DNA of 64,000 nt from Anaeromyxobacter sp. (GTDB lineage: Bacteria; Myxococcota; Myxococcia; Myxococcales; Anaeromyxobacteraceae). Both the position numbers and the translations under genes were made by a program. The notes below the pieces were generated by a model. It ran no database searches and was not told where the DNA came from. It worked only from the letters and a program-made list of their open reading frames with translations. The stretch lies in assembly GCA_016718565.1 (NCBI GenBank), contig JADKCZ010000001.1, forward strand, positions 1,488,001-1,552,000, given 5' to 3'. Of this stretch, positions 1 to 8,193 are shown piece by piece. Position 1 is the first letter of the stretch; the number at the start of each line of letters is the position of its first letter.

Positions 1-1146
1 CGGGTCATGCAGCAGCTCACCGAGTACCAGCTGGTGCCCGAGCAGTGGGGTGGCACCACCATCATGATGCCGGTCTCGGCGCGCACCAAGCAGGGGCTGC
101 CCGAGCTCCTCGAGTACATCGCCCTGCAGGCCGAGGTGCTGGACCTCAAGTCCAACCCCGAGGCGCTGGCGGCCGGCGTGGTGGTGGAGGCCAAGCTGGA
201 GAAGGGGCGCGGCCCGGTGGCCACGGTGCTGGTGCAGGAGGGCACGCTGCGGGTGGGCGACGCCCTGGTGACCGGCTCCGAGTACGGCAAGGTCCGCGCC
301 ATGATGAACGAGCGCGGCGAGCAGGTGAAGGAGGTCGGCCCCGGCTACCCGGTGGAGGTGCTCGGCCTCTCCGGCGTGCCCACCGCCGGCGACGAGTTCG
401 ACGTGGTGGAGGACGAGAAGTCGGCCAAGGAGGTGGCCAGCCACCGCGCCGAGAAGGCCCGCACCAAGGAGCTCTCCAACGTCAAGCGGGCCACCCTGGA
501 GGACCTCTTCGCCAAGGCCAAGTCCGGCGGCAAGGTCCTCAACGTGGTGGTCAAGGCCGACGTGCAGGGCTCCTCCGAGGCCGTCACCCAGGCCCTGGAG
601 AAGTGCGCCACCAAGAAGGTGGGGGTGCGCATCCTCGACACCGGCGTGGGCGTCATCACCGAGTCCGACGTCCTCACCGCCGCGGCCGGCAAGGGCATCA
701 TCGTCGGCTTCCACACGCGGATGGAGACCAAGGTCGAGCAGATCGCCAGCCAGCAGGGCGTCAAGATCCTGCAGTTCGACATCATCTACGAGGCGGTCGA
801 CAAGATCCGCGAGGAGATGGTGGCGCTGCTGCCGCCCATCATCCGCGAGAAGCCGCTCGGCAAGGCCGAGGTCCGGCAGGTCTTCAACATCACCAAGGTC
901 GGCGTCATCGCCGGCTCGGCGGTGCTGGAGGGCGCCATCCGGCGCCAGGCCCTGGGCCGCGTCACCCGCGACAAGAAGGTGGTCCACTCCGGCAAGATCG
1001 TCAGCCTCAAGCGGCTGAAGGACGACGTCCGCGAGGTGCTGGCCCCCCTGGAGTGCGGCATCGGGGTGGACGGCTTCACCGACTTCAAGGCGGGCGACAT
1101 CATCGACATCTTCGAGCTCGAGGAGCTGAAGCAGTCGCTCGACTAG
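1..1146 (+). CDS. infB: Translation initiation factor IF-2, C-terminal part (cut by window start)
   Basis: IF-2 is the GTPase that places initiator fMet-tRNA on the 30S subunit and promotes subunit joining. The first visible residues are the end of the G domain (VSARTKQGLPELL, the G5-type SA[KR] motif). They are followed by domain II (EAKLEKGRGPVATVLVQEG), the linker helix, domain III (LNVVVKADVQGSSEAV) and the C-terminal fMet-tRNA-binding domain, ending ELKQSLD before TAG. The frame is open to base 1, so the N-terminal region and most of the G domain lie upstream of the window. It is first in the visible part of the conserved infB-DUF503-rbfA-truB-rpsO-pnp cluster. Confidence 0.97.
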   Translation, partial: RVMQQLTEYQLVPEQWGGTTIMMPVSARTKQGLPELLEYIALQAEVLDLKSNPEALAAGVVVEAKLEKGRGPVATVLVQEGTLRVGDALVTGSEYGKVRAMMNERGEQVKEVGPGYPVEVLGLSGVPTAGDEFDVVEDEKSAKEVASHRAEKARTKELSNVKRATLEDLFAKAKSGGKVLNVVVKADVQGSSEAVTQALEKCATKKVGVRILDTGVGVITESDVLTAAAGKGIIVGFHTRMETKVEQIASQQGVKILQFDIIYEAVDKIREEMVALLPPIIREKPLGKAEVRQVFNITKVGVIAGSAVLEGAIRRQALGRVTRDKKVVHSGKIVSLKRLKDDVREVLAPLECGIGVDGFTDFKAGDIIDIFELEELKQSLD

Positions 1147-1310
1147 GCCCGTGGCGGCGCAGGATTCCGGCCGGCCCCGGTCGGATCCGTCGCCGCGCCT
1201 GCTCGCCGTACCTGGAGCGCGGCTGCGCTGCTCGCTCCTCGCGCGCCCGACCTCGGCTCGGGCTGCTGCGCCGGCGGCCGAGGTGGACCAGGTGCGCTAG
1301 GAGTGGCGGG

Positions 1311-1688
1311 ATGTTCGTCGGCGTCCTCAGGCTGACCCTGCACCTGCCCTCGCCGGGCTCGCTCAAGTCGAAGCGCCACCTCGTCCGCTCGGCCATCGAC
1401 CGGGTCAAGGCGCGCTTCAACGTCTCCATCGCCGAGGTGGCGGAGAACGACCTGTGGCAGCGGAGCGTGCTGGGGGTCACCGCGGTGGCCAACGACCACG
1501 CCTTCGTGAACGAGACGCTCGACAAGGTGGCCGGCTTCGTGGCCGGGGTGCACGGCGGGCAGATCCTGCTGACCGGGCGCGACCTCAGCATCGAGCACTG
1601 GGAGGACGGGCTCTCGGAGGGGACCCGCACGCTGGCCGAGGCCGAGGGGGCCATCCCCTGGGACCCGCCCGAGGAGGACGACCGATGA
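1311..1688 (+). CDS. DUF503 family protein (YlxP-like), 125 aa
   Basis: This small protein is found between infB and rbfA in many bacteria. It has the family N-terminus MFVGVLRLTLHLPSPGSLKSK and a predicted ferredoxin-like fold, and it matches DUF503 (YlxP) in length and sequence. The start follows an AGGAG ribosome-binding site (GGAGTGGCGGG-ATG). An in-frame open stretch extends far upstream but has no coding character. The stop overlaps the rbfA start (ATGA), so the two are translationally coupled. Its molecular role is not established; the position suggests ribosome biogenesis or RNA binding. Confidence 0.9.
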   Translation: MFVGVLRLTLHLPSPGSLKSKRHLVRSAIDRVKARFNVSIAEVAENDLWQRSVLGVTAVANDHAFVNETLDKVAGFVAGVHGGQILLTGRDLSIEHWEDGLSEGTRTLAEAEGAIPWDPPEEDDR

Positions 1689-2089
1689 GCAGCGGACACG
1701 ACAGGCCGGCGCGGGTGGCGAGCGAGTTCGCCCACGAGCTGGGGCAGGTGCTGGGGCGCGGCCTCAAGGACCCGCGCATCAACGCGCTGGTGACGGTGAC
1801 CGGCGCCAAGATGGCGCCGGACCTGAAGGACGTGACGGCCTACGTCTCGATCCTGGGCGACGAGGCGCAGAAGAAGTCCACGCTGGAGGGGCTCAAGGCG
1901 GCCACCGCCTGGCTGCAGCGCGAGGTGGCGCGCAACCTGGCGCTGCGCTGGACGCCGCACCTGCGCATCGTCTTCGACGAGTCGGTGGAGCGCGGCGACC
2001 GCATCGACCGGCTGCTGCGGGAGGCCCGGGCCAGGGACACCATGACCCTGGCGGAGAAGGAAGCGGGCGAGGGCGAGAAGCAGGAGTGA
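1685..2089 (+). CDS. rbfA: 30S ribosome-binding factor RbfA
   Basis: RbfA is a late 30S maturation and cold-adaptation factor with a KH-like fold. The 134-residue product has the family features: RVASEFAHELGQVLGRGLKDPR near the N-terminus, the central DVTAYVSILGD strand and LALRWTPHLRIVFDESVERGDRI. The chosen ATG lies inside the DUF503 stop (ATGA overlap). Its own stop is overlapped by the GTG of truB, so DUF503, rbfA and truB form a chained reading unit. The C-terminal tail is short and Glu/Lys-rich, as is common in this family. Confidence 0.95.
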   Translation: MSSGHDRPARVASEFAHELGQVLGRGLKDPRINALVTVTGAKMAPDLKDVTAYVSILGDEAQKKSTLEGLKAATAWLQREVARNLALRWTPHLRIVFDESVERGDRIDRLLREARARDTMTLAEKEAGEGEKQE

Positions 2090-3018
2090 CCGCCCCGCTG
2101 CACGGCGTCCTGCTCGTCGACAAGCCGGCCGGCCCCACCTCGCACGACGTGGTGCTGCGGGTGCGGCGCGCCCTGGGGGCGCCCAGCGCGGGCCACACCG
2201 GCACGCTCGACCCGGCCGCCACCGGCCTGCTGGTGGTCTGCCTGGGCGACGCGCTCAAGCTGCAGCGCTGGCTCACCGACGGCGACAAGGCCTACCTGGC
2301 CACGGTGGCCTTCGGCGCCGCCACCGACACCGAGGACGCCACCGGCCAGGTGACCGGGCGCGGCGACCCGGCCGGGCTCACCGAGGCCGCGGTGCGCGGC
2401 GCCCTGCCGGCCCTCACCGGCCAGCTGCTCCAGGTGCCGCCCATGTTCTCCGCCGTGCGGGTGGGCGGCCGCCGGCTCCACGAGGCGGCCCGGGCCGGCG
2501 ACGTGGTGGAGCGCGAGCCGCGCGCGGTGGTGGTCCACGCCCTCGAGCTGCTCGGCCTGGCGCCGGCCGGCCCGGACGGGCTGCGCGAGGCGGTCCTGTC
2601 GGTGCGCTGCGGCAAGGGGACCTACGTCCGCACCCTGGCCGTGGACCTGGGGGTGGCGCTGGGCGTCCCGGCCCACCTCGGGGCGCTCAGGCGGACCGCG
2701 GCCGGCCCCTTCGAGGTGGCGCAGGCGCTCCCGCTGGCGGAGCTGGAGGGGCTGGCGGCCGGGGGCAAGGAGGGGCGTGCGGCGCTCCTGGCGCGACTCA
2801 TCCCTCCGGGGGAGACACTCACCTTCCCGGTCGTCGAGGTGGACGCCGCCCGGGCCCGGGCGGTGGCCCAGGGGAAGCAGATCACGGCGCCCGGCCAGGA
2901 CGGCCTGGTGCAGGTCCTCGGCCCCGGCCGGAGGCTCCTGGCGGTGGCCGAACTGCGCGACGGGGCGGTGCGACCGGTGCGGGTCATGCTCACCCCGGGA
3001 GACCTGGATCGGCCCTGA
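2086..3018 (+). CDS. truB: tRNA pseudouridine(55) synthase TruB
   Basis: TruB converts U55 in the tRNA T-loop to pseudouridine. The 310-residue protein starts with LHGVLLVDKPAGPTSHDVV and carries the catalytic motif AGHTGTLDPAATGLL, where the Asp of GTLDP is the nucleophile. It also has the conserved KAYLATVAFG and RCGKGTYVRTLAVDLG segments and a C-terminal PUA-like part. The start is GTG at 2086, overlapping the rbfA stop (GTGA). Downstream, a promoter-like sequence precedes rpsO, so truB may end the coupled unit. Confidence 0.96.
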   Translation: MTAPLHGVLLVDKPAGPTSHDVVLRVRRALGAPSAGHTGTLDPAATGLLVVCLGDALKLQRWLTDGDKAYLATVAFGAATDTEDATGQVTGRGDPAGLTEAAVRGALPALTGQLLQVPPMFSAVRVGGRRLHEAARAGDVVEREPRAVVVHALELLGLAPAGPDGLREAVLSVRCGKGTYVRTLAVDLGVALGVPAHLGALRRTAAGPFEVAQALPLAELEGLAAGGKEGRAALLARLIPPGETLTFPVVEVDAARARAVAQGKQITAPGQDGLVQVLGPGRRLLAVAELRDGAVRPVRVMLTPGDLDRP

Positions 3019-3028
3019 CGGGCGTCCG

Positions 3029-3057
3029 TTGACTCCCCCCACGGAATGGCTTAAGTA
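3029..3057 (+). promoter_or_regulatory. Candidate sigma-70 promoter upstream of rpsO
   Basis: TTGACT at 3029-3034 and TAAGTA at 3052-3057 are separated by 17 bases (or TTAAGT with 16), just after the truB stop and about 90 bases before rpsO. The A/T-rich -10 region stands out in this GC-rich sequence. It would let rpsO-pnp be transcribed independently of infB, as is known for rpsO in other bacteria. The leader that follows contains a short GGCCGT/ACGGCC hairpin near 3069-3082 whose role is unknown. Confidence 0.5.
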
Positions 3058-3144
3058 CCCGCCCTCACGGCCGTTCACGGCCGCCCGCGGCGCACGCCTT
3101 CGCCCCCGCGGCGGTGACTCGGCGAACCAGGAACAGGAGCGACT

Positions 3145-3414
3145 ATGGCGATGGTGCAGGAGAAGAAGACGGAGCTCGTGCAGAAGTTCAAGCGGCACGA
3201 GAAGGACACCGGGTCCCCCGAGGTGCAGGTGGCGCTGCTCTCCGAGCGCATCACCTACCTGACGGAGCACTTCAAGACCCACAAGAAGGACCACCACAGC
3301 CGGCGCGGGCTCCTCAAGCTCGTCGGCCAGCGGCGGCGGCTCCTCGACTACCTGCGGACCATCGACGTGGCCCGCTACAAGACCCTCATCGAGCAGCTGG
3401 GCATCCGCAAGTAA
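3145..3414 (+). CDS. rpsO: 30S ribosomal protein S15
   Basis: This is the 89-residue primary rRNA-binding protein of the 30S platform, which contacts helices h20-h22 of 16S rRNA. The family core is clear: KFKRHEKDTGSPEVQVALLSERI, then LTEHFKTHKKDHHSRRGLLKLVGQRR, then the C-terminal helix LDYLRTIDVARYKTLIEQLGIRK. The ATG is preceded by a purine-rich GGAACAGGAGCG ribosome-binding site. It sits between truB and pnp, the usual order, with a strong GC hairpin directly after its stop. Confidence 0.98.
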   Translation: MAMVQEKKTELVQKFKRHEKDTGSPEVQVALLSERITYLTEHFKTHKKDHHSRRGLLKLVGQRRRLLDYLRTIDVARYKTLIEQLGIRK

Positions 3415-3426
3415 CACGCCGTCTCG

Positions 3427-3454
3427 GCGCCCCGGCCGCGGTTGGCCGGGGCGC
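3427..3454 (+). terminator. GC-rich hairpin after rpsO (terminator or attenuator)
   Basis: There is a perfect 11-bp stem, GCGCCCCGGCC (3427-3437) pairing with GGCCGGGGCGC (3444-3454), around a 6-base loop, 12 bases after the rpsO stop. There is no U-run, only a TCGCGCCTCC tail, so it may attenuate read-through into pnp or protect the 3' end of rpsO mRNA rather than fully terminate. Confidence 0.5.
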
Positions 3455-3551
3455 TCGCGCCTCCGGCCCGCAGCGGGCGGGGCGCAGCCGAAGCACCCGT
3501 GCGACACGGGCCTTCGGGGAACCTGTCAGGCGCGCCTCCGTTTCCGACTGG

Positions 3552-3578
3552 GGCGCCTCTCCTTCGAGGAGGGGCGCC
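3552..3578 (+). promoter_or_regulatory. UUCG-capped hairpin in the pnp leader
   Basis: An 11-bp stem runs from GGCGCCTCTCC (3552-3562) to GGAGGGGCGCC (3568-3578), with one G-U pair and a UUCGA loop. It lies about 110 bases upstream of pnp. The rpsO-pnp interval of enterobacteria holds an RNase III hairpin used for PNPase autoregulation; this stem is in the equivalent place. That function is inferred from position and shape only. Confidence 0.45.
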
Positions 3579-3689
3579 GGAGTGAGGAACAGAGGCACTT
3601 CTTCCAGGCCCTCGAGCGCACGCGCGGCACGGGCCACCAGGGCGGCAGGTGCTCCAGGCGCCGGCCACCCCTTCCAGGAAGAGGCGCAC

Positions 3690-5846
3690 ATGACTCCCAT
3701 CCAGGTCACCGCCAAGGTCGGCGACAAGGACATCACCCTCGAGACCGGCAAGGTCGCGAAGCAGGCCCACGGCTCCATCTGGACGCGCATGGGCGAGTCC
3801 ATCGTGCTGGTCACGGTGGTCTCGGCCAACGAGAAGAAGGAGGGGATCGACTTCTTCCCCCTCACCGTGGACTACCAGGAGAAGCTCTACGCCGCCGGCC
3901 GCATCCCCGGCAGCTACTTCAAGCGCGAGGGCCGGCTCACCGAGCGCGAGACGCTCATCTCCCGCATCATCGACCGCTCCTGCCGGCCGCTCTTCCCGGA
4001 CGGCTACGCCAACGAGACCCAGATCATCGCCACGGTGGTCTCCTTCGACCAGGAGAACGACACCGACGTGCTGGCGCTGACGGCCGCCTCGGCCGCCCTG
4101 CAGTGCTCCGACGTGCCGTTCAACGGCCCGTTCGCCGGGGTGCGCGTCGGCCGGCTCAACGGCCAGTTCGTCGCCAACCCCACCCTGGCCCAGCGGGCCG
4201 AGTGCGACCTGGACGTCATCATGGCCGCCTCCAAGGACGCCATCACCATGGTGGAGGGTGGGGCCCGCGAGGTCAGCGAGGCCGTCATGGTCGACGCGCT
4301 GCTCTTCGGCCACGCCGCCGCCCAGCCGCTGCTGGCCGCCCAGCTCGAGCTGCACCAGAAGTCCGGCAACAAGCAGAAGAAGTCCTTCGAGCCGCCCACC
4401 TCGGACGAGGCCCTCAAGGCCAAGGTCAAGCAGCTGACCTGGGACAAGGTCAAGGAGGCCTACGGCCGCCACGAGAAGCACGACCGCTACGGCCGGCTCT
4501 CCGAGATCAAGAAGGAGCTGCTCAAGGCCCTCAAGGAGGAGGCCGCCGGCGACGCCGCCAGGCTGGCCTCGATCTCCCTGCGCGAGAAGGAGATCAAGGG
4601 CTACTACGAGGACGTGAAGTACGAGTACATGCGCAAGATGATCACCGACGAGGGCAAGCGCATCGGCGGCCGCGGCACCACCGACATCCGCAAGATCACC
4701 TGCGAGGTCGGCCTGCTGCCCCGCGTGCACGGCTCGGCGCTCTTCACCCGCGGCGAGACCCAGGCCCTGGTGGGCGCCACCCTCGGCACCGCCACCGACG
4801 ATCAGCGCATCGAGGGGCTGACGGGCATGACCTACAAGCGGTTCATGCTCCACTACAACTTCCCGCCGTTCTCGGTGGGCGAGTGCAAGTTCCTGCGCGG
4901 CGCCGGCCGCCGCGAGATCGGCCACGGCGTGCTGGCCGAGCGGGCCCTCAAGGCGGTCCTCCCGGACGACGTCGCCAAGTTCCCGTACGTGGTCCGCCTG
5001 GTCTCCGACATCATGGAGTCGAACGGCTCCTCCTCGATGGCCTCGGTGTGCGGCGGCTCGCTGGCGCTGCTCGACGCCGGCGTGCCCATCAAGGCCCCGG
5101 TGGCCGGCATCGCCATGGGCCTCATCAAGGAGGGCGAGAAGATCGCCATCCTCTCCGACATCCTCGGCGACGAGGACCACCTCGGCGACATGGACTTCAA
5201 GGTGTGCGGCACCGCCGCCGGCATCACCTCCATCCAGATGGACATCAAGATCGGCGGCGTGACCCGCGAGATCATGGAGACGGCGCTCAACCAGGCCGCC
5301 GCCGGCCGGAAGCACATCCTCGGCGAGATGGCCAAGACCATCTCCGAGCCGCGCCCGGACGTCTCCAAGTACGCCCCGCGCATCACCACCATCAAGATCC
5401 GCCCCGAGTTCATCAAGAACGTCATCGGGCCCGGCGGCAAGGTCATCAAGGACATCACCGCCCGCACCGGCTGCTCCATCAACATCGAGGACACCGGCCA
5501 GATCGCCATCGCCTCCTCCAACTCCGAGGCGGTGCTGGCGGCCATCAAGATGATCCAGAACCTCACCCAGGAGGCCGAGGTGGGCCGCATCTACACCGGC
5601 ACCGTCCGGAAGATCGCGGAGTTCGGCGCCTTCGTGGAGATCTTCCCCGGCACCGACGGCCTGATCCACATCTCCGAGCTCTCGGACAAGCGGGTCAAGA
5701 CCGTCTCCGAGGTGCTCTCCGAGGGCGACGAGGTGATGGTCAAGGTCATCTCGGTGGACCGCGCCGGCAAGATCCGGCTCTCCCGCAAGGAGGCGCTGGC
5801 CGACGCGGCCGGCAAGGCCCCCGCGGGCGAGGCGCCCAAGGCCTAG
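3690..5846 (+). CDS. pnp: Polyribonucleotide nucleotidyltransferase (PNPase)
   Basis: PNPase is a phosphorolytic 3'-5' exoribonuclease that degrades mRNA and works with the degradosome. The 718-residue protein has the full family architecture. Two RNase PH domains (about 1-220 and 310-545) are linked by an alpha-helical domain, followed by a KH domain with VIGPGGKVIKDI starting near residue 578 and an S1 domain (VGRIYTGTVRKIAEFGAFVEI, from about 631). The ATG after GAAGAGGCGCAC was chosen because the protein then begins MTPIQVTAKVGDKD like its homologues; the frame is open further upstream. The 275-base rpsO-pnp leader holds two hairpins. Confidence 0.97.
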   Translation: MTPIQVTAKVGDKDITLETGKVAKQAHGSIWTRMGESIVLVTVVSANEKKEGIDFFPLTVDYQEKLYAAGRIPGSYFKREGRLTERETLISRIIDRSCRPLFPDGYANETQIIATVVSFDQENDTDVLALTAASAALQCSDVPFNGPFAGVRVGRLNGQFVANPTLAQRAECDLDVIMAASKDAITMVEGGAREVSEAVMVDALLFGHAAAQPLLAAQLELHQKSGNKQKKSFEPPTSDEALKAKVKQLTWDKVKEAYGRHEKHDRYGRLSEIKKELLKALKEEAAGDAARLASISLREKEIKGYYEDVKYEYMRKMITDEGKRIGGRGTTDIRKITCEVGLLPRVHGSALFTRGETQALVGATLGTATDDQRIEGLTGMTYKRFMLHYNFPPFSVGECKFLRGAGRREIGHGVLAERALKAVLPDDVAKFPYVVRLVSDIMESNGSSSMASVCGGSLALLDAGVPIKAPVAGIAMGLIKEGEKIAILSDILGDEDHLGDMDFKVCGTAAGITSIQMDIKIGGVTREIMETALNQAAAGRKHILGEMAKTISEPRPDVSKYAPRITTIKIRPEFIKNVIGPGGKVIKDITARTGCSINIEDTGQIAIASSNSEAVLAAIKMIQNLTQEAEVGRIYTGTVRKIAEFGAFVEIFPGTDGLIHISELSDKRVKTVSEVLSEGDEVMVKVISVDRAGKIRLSRKEALADAAGKAPAGEAPKA

Positions 5847-5952
5847 CGGCCGGCGGCGCCGGGGCCCCCACGGGCGTCGGCGCCACGCCAGGACCCGGGG
5901 CGGCCCGCCGGCACACGGCGCGCCGCCCCTCCTCGTTCAACCGGGAGCAGGC

Positions 5953-6405
5953 ATGGCCGGCACGCAGGTGACGCTGAAGGTGACGCGGGTGGGCGGGCGC
6001 GGCGCGCCCCTCGACCTGCCGCGCTACGAGACGGACCTGGCCGCCGGCCTGGACCTGCGCGCCGACGAGCCGGTGGCCCTGGCCCCGGGCGAGCGGGCCA
6101 TGGTGCCCACCGGCCTGGCGCTGGAGATCCCGCCCGGCTTCGAGGGGCAGGTGCGGCCGCGCTCCGGCCTGGCGGCGCGCCACGGCGTGGGGCTGCTCAA
6201 CGCACCCGGCACGGTCGACGCCGACTACCGGGGCGAGGTGAAGGTGATCCTGGTGAACCACGGCCAGGCGGCGGTGCGCTTCGAGCGGGGCGAGCGCATC
6301 GCCCAGCTGGTCATCGCCCCGGTGGCGCGCGCCACCCTGGTGGTGGCCGAGGCGCTCGGCGAGACCGGGCGCGGCGCCGGCGGCTTCGGGTCCACCGGGC
6401 GCTGA
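5953..6405 (+). CDS. dut: Deoxyuridine 5'-triphosphate nucleotidohydrolase (dUTPase)
   Basis: dUTPase hydrolyses dUTP to dUMP and PPi, supplying dTMP synthesis and keeping uracil out of DNA. The 150-residue trimeric-type enzyme shows the five family motifs in order: AGLDLRA, RPRSGLAARHG, GTVDADYRGEVKVIL (with the catalytic Asp), RIAQLVIAPV, and the C-terminal RGAGGFGSTGR that closes over the active site. The ATG follows a GGGAGCAGGC ribosome-binding site. It lies 106 bases after pnp and 92 bases before purB on the same strand. Confidence 0.96.
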   Translation: MAGTQVTLKVTRVGGRGAPLDLPRYETDLAAGLDLRADEPVALAPGERAMVPTGLALEIPPGFEGQVRPRSGLAARHGVGLLNAPGTVDADYRGEVKVILVNHGQAAVRFERGERIAQLVIAPVARATLVVAEALGETGRGAGGFGSTGR

Positions 6406-6497
6406 TCAGGGCGGCGGCACGGCAGCAGCAGGCAGGGTTGGCTCGACGCGGCCGGACAGGGCCGCACCACGGCAGCTCCGACGACGAGGAGGACCAC

Positions 6498-7814
6498 ATG
6501 ATCCCCCGCTACACCCGCGCCGAGATGGGGCGCATCTGGACCAGCGAGCGCCGCTACCGCATCTGGCTCGACGTGGAGCTGCTGGCCTGCCAGGCCATGG
6601 TGGAGCTGGGCGAGGTGCCGGCCGAGGACCTGGCCGCCCTCAGGCGGGTCTTCGACGGCTACCAGCTCGACGCCGCCGACGTGGCGCGCATCGAGGAGAT
6701 CGAGAAGACGGTCAAGCACGACGTCATCGCCTTCCTCACCTGGGCCGAGGAGAAGGGCGGCCCGGCGGCGCGCCACCTGCACAAGGGCATGACCTCCTCC
6801 GACGTGCTCGACACCACGCTGGCGGTGCAGCTCAAGGAGGCCACCGCGCTCCTGCTGGGCGGCGTGGACCGGGTCATGGCGGCGGTGAAGAAGCGGGCGC
6901 TGGAGCACCGCCGCACCCCCATGATGGGGCGCAGCCACGGCATCCACGCCGAGCCGGTCACCTTCGGCCTCAAGCTGGCGGGCTGGTACGACGCCTGGGG
7001 GCGCCGCCGCGCCGCCCTGGAGCGGGCCGGCCAGGTGGTGGCGGTGGGCACCATCTCCGGGGCGGTGGGCACCTTCGCCAACGTGGACCCCCAGGTGGAG
7101 GCCTTCGTGATGGCCCGGCTCGGCCTGGCCGGCGCCGAGGGGGCGCCCACCCAGGTGGTCAACCGCGACCGCCACGCCGAGTTCTTCACGGCGCTGGCGC
7201 TGTGCGGCGCCACCCTGGAGCAGCACGCCACCGAGGTGCGCCACCTGCAGCGCACCGAGGTGCGCGAGGCGGAGGAGCCCTTCACGGCCGGGCAGAAGGG
7301 CTCGTCGGCCATGCCGCACAAGCGCAACCCCATCCTCTCGGAGAACCTCACCGGCATGGCCCGCCTGCTGCGCGGCTGGGCGCTGGCGGCGCTGGAGGAC
7401 GTGGCGCTGTGGCACGAGCGCGACATCAGCCACTCGTCGGTGGAGCGGGTCATCGGCCCGGACGCCACCATCATCCTGGACTTCAGCCTGCAGCGCTTCG
7501 CCGGGATGATCGAGAACCTGCGCGTCTACCCGAAGCGCATGCAGGAGAACCTGGACCAGACTGGTGGCCTCTACGAGGCGCAGCGGGTGCTGCTGGCCCT
7601 GGTCGCCAAGGGGGTCGGCCGGCAGCAGGGCTACGTCTACGTGCAGCGCAACGCCATGAAGGTCTGGGAGGAGGGGGTGGACTTCCGCACCGCCCTGAAG
7701 GGAGACGCCGAGGTGGCGGCCCTGCTGAGCGGCACCGAGATCGACGCCTGCTTCGCCCTCGAGTACCACCTCAAGCACGTGGACACGGTCTTCCGCCGGG
7801 TCTTCGGCGAGTAG
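6498..7814 (+). CDS. purB: Adenylosuccinate lyase
   Basis: PurB acts twice in purine synthesis, cleaving SAICAR to AICAR and adenylosuccinate to AMP, each with release of fumarate. The 438-residue protein belongs to the fumarase/aspartase superfamily. It has the N-terminal HDVIAFLTW and HKGMTSSDVLDT segments, GRSHGIHAEPVTFG with the catalytic His, and the signature SSAMPHKRNP loop near residues 270-279. The ATG follows GACGAGGAGGACCAC, which includes a good ribosome-binding site. A GC hairpin lies after the stop. Related purC lies about 8.6 kb downstream. Confidence 0.97.
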   Translation: MIPRYTRAEMGRIWTSERRYRIWLDVELLACQAMVELGEVPAEDLAALRRVFDGYQLDAADVARIEEIEKTVKHDVIAFLTWAEEKGGPAARHLHKGMTSSDVLDTTLAVQLKEATALLLGGVDRVMAAVKKRALEHRRTPMMGRSHGIHAEPVTFGLKLAGWYDAWGRRRAALERAGQVVAVGTISGAVGTFANVDPQVEAFVMARLGLAGAEGAPTQVVNRDRHAEFFTALALCGATLEQHATEVRHLQRTEVREAEEPFTAGQKGSSAMPHKRNPILSENLTGMARLLRGWALAALEDVALWHERDISHSSVERVIGPDATIILDFSLQRFAGMIENLRVYPKRMQENLDQTGGLYEAQRVLLALVAKGVGRQQGYVYVQRNAMKVWEEGVDFRTALKGDAEVAALLSGTEIDACFALEYHLKHVDTVFRRVFGE

Positions 7815-8193
7815 GGGGCCGGACGGCGGGGCGCCTGGCCCCGCCGCGCCACGGAAGGGCCGGGCCGCCGGCCGCTCGCGGGCGGCGCAGCGCCTGGTGC
7901 GCCGCCGCCGGTCGGCGCCACCCGTGGCGGACGACCCGGGGTGCCGATGGCCTCGCGCCCAGCGTCCGCGGCGCTCGCCGACCGAGCGTCTGCCCCGCCG
8001 CTTGACGTCGGCGGGCACGCCGCGTGGCCGCAGGCGCTGCCAGGCCCGGGATCACGGCGGATCCGCCCGACGCCCCGCGCTTGATCGACCCGAGGTGAAA
8101 TCCGCCAGCTTTTCCGGCGGACTGCCTGGATCGCGCCATGCAACCCCCTGGCAGACGGCCACCAGGCCGCTCGCTTCCTCCCCGGGGGTTCAC
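7815..8193. other. 379-base gap between purB and the first chemoreceptor gene
   Basis: No coding frame here is convincing. The start holds a perfect 9-bp hairpin (7824-7846, CGGCGGGGC / GCCCCGCCG, no U-run), probably the end of the purB transcript. Near 8100-8126 a short TCCGCC / GGCGGA hairpin with an AGCTTTTCC loop lies about 70 bases before the receptor start. No clear -35/-10 or -24/-12 pair was found, although a receptor promoter is expected here. Confidence 0.5.

Noticed and set aside
1147..1310. A possible small gene between infB and the DUF503 gene.
   Set aside because: The open frame in this 164-base gap is Arg/Ala-rich with no start and ribosome-binding site pair; it appears to be leader sequence with a weak hairpin.
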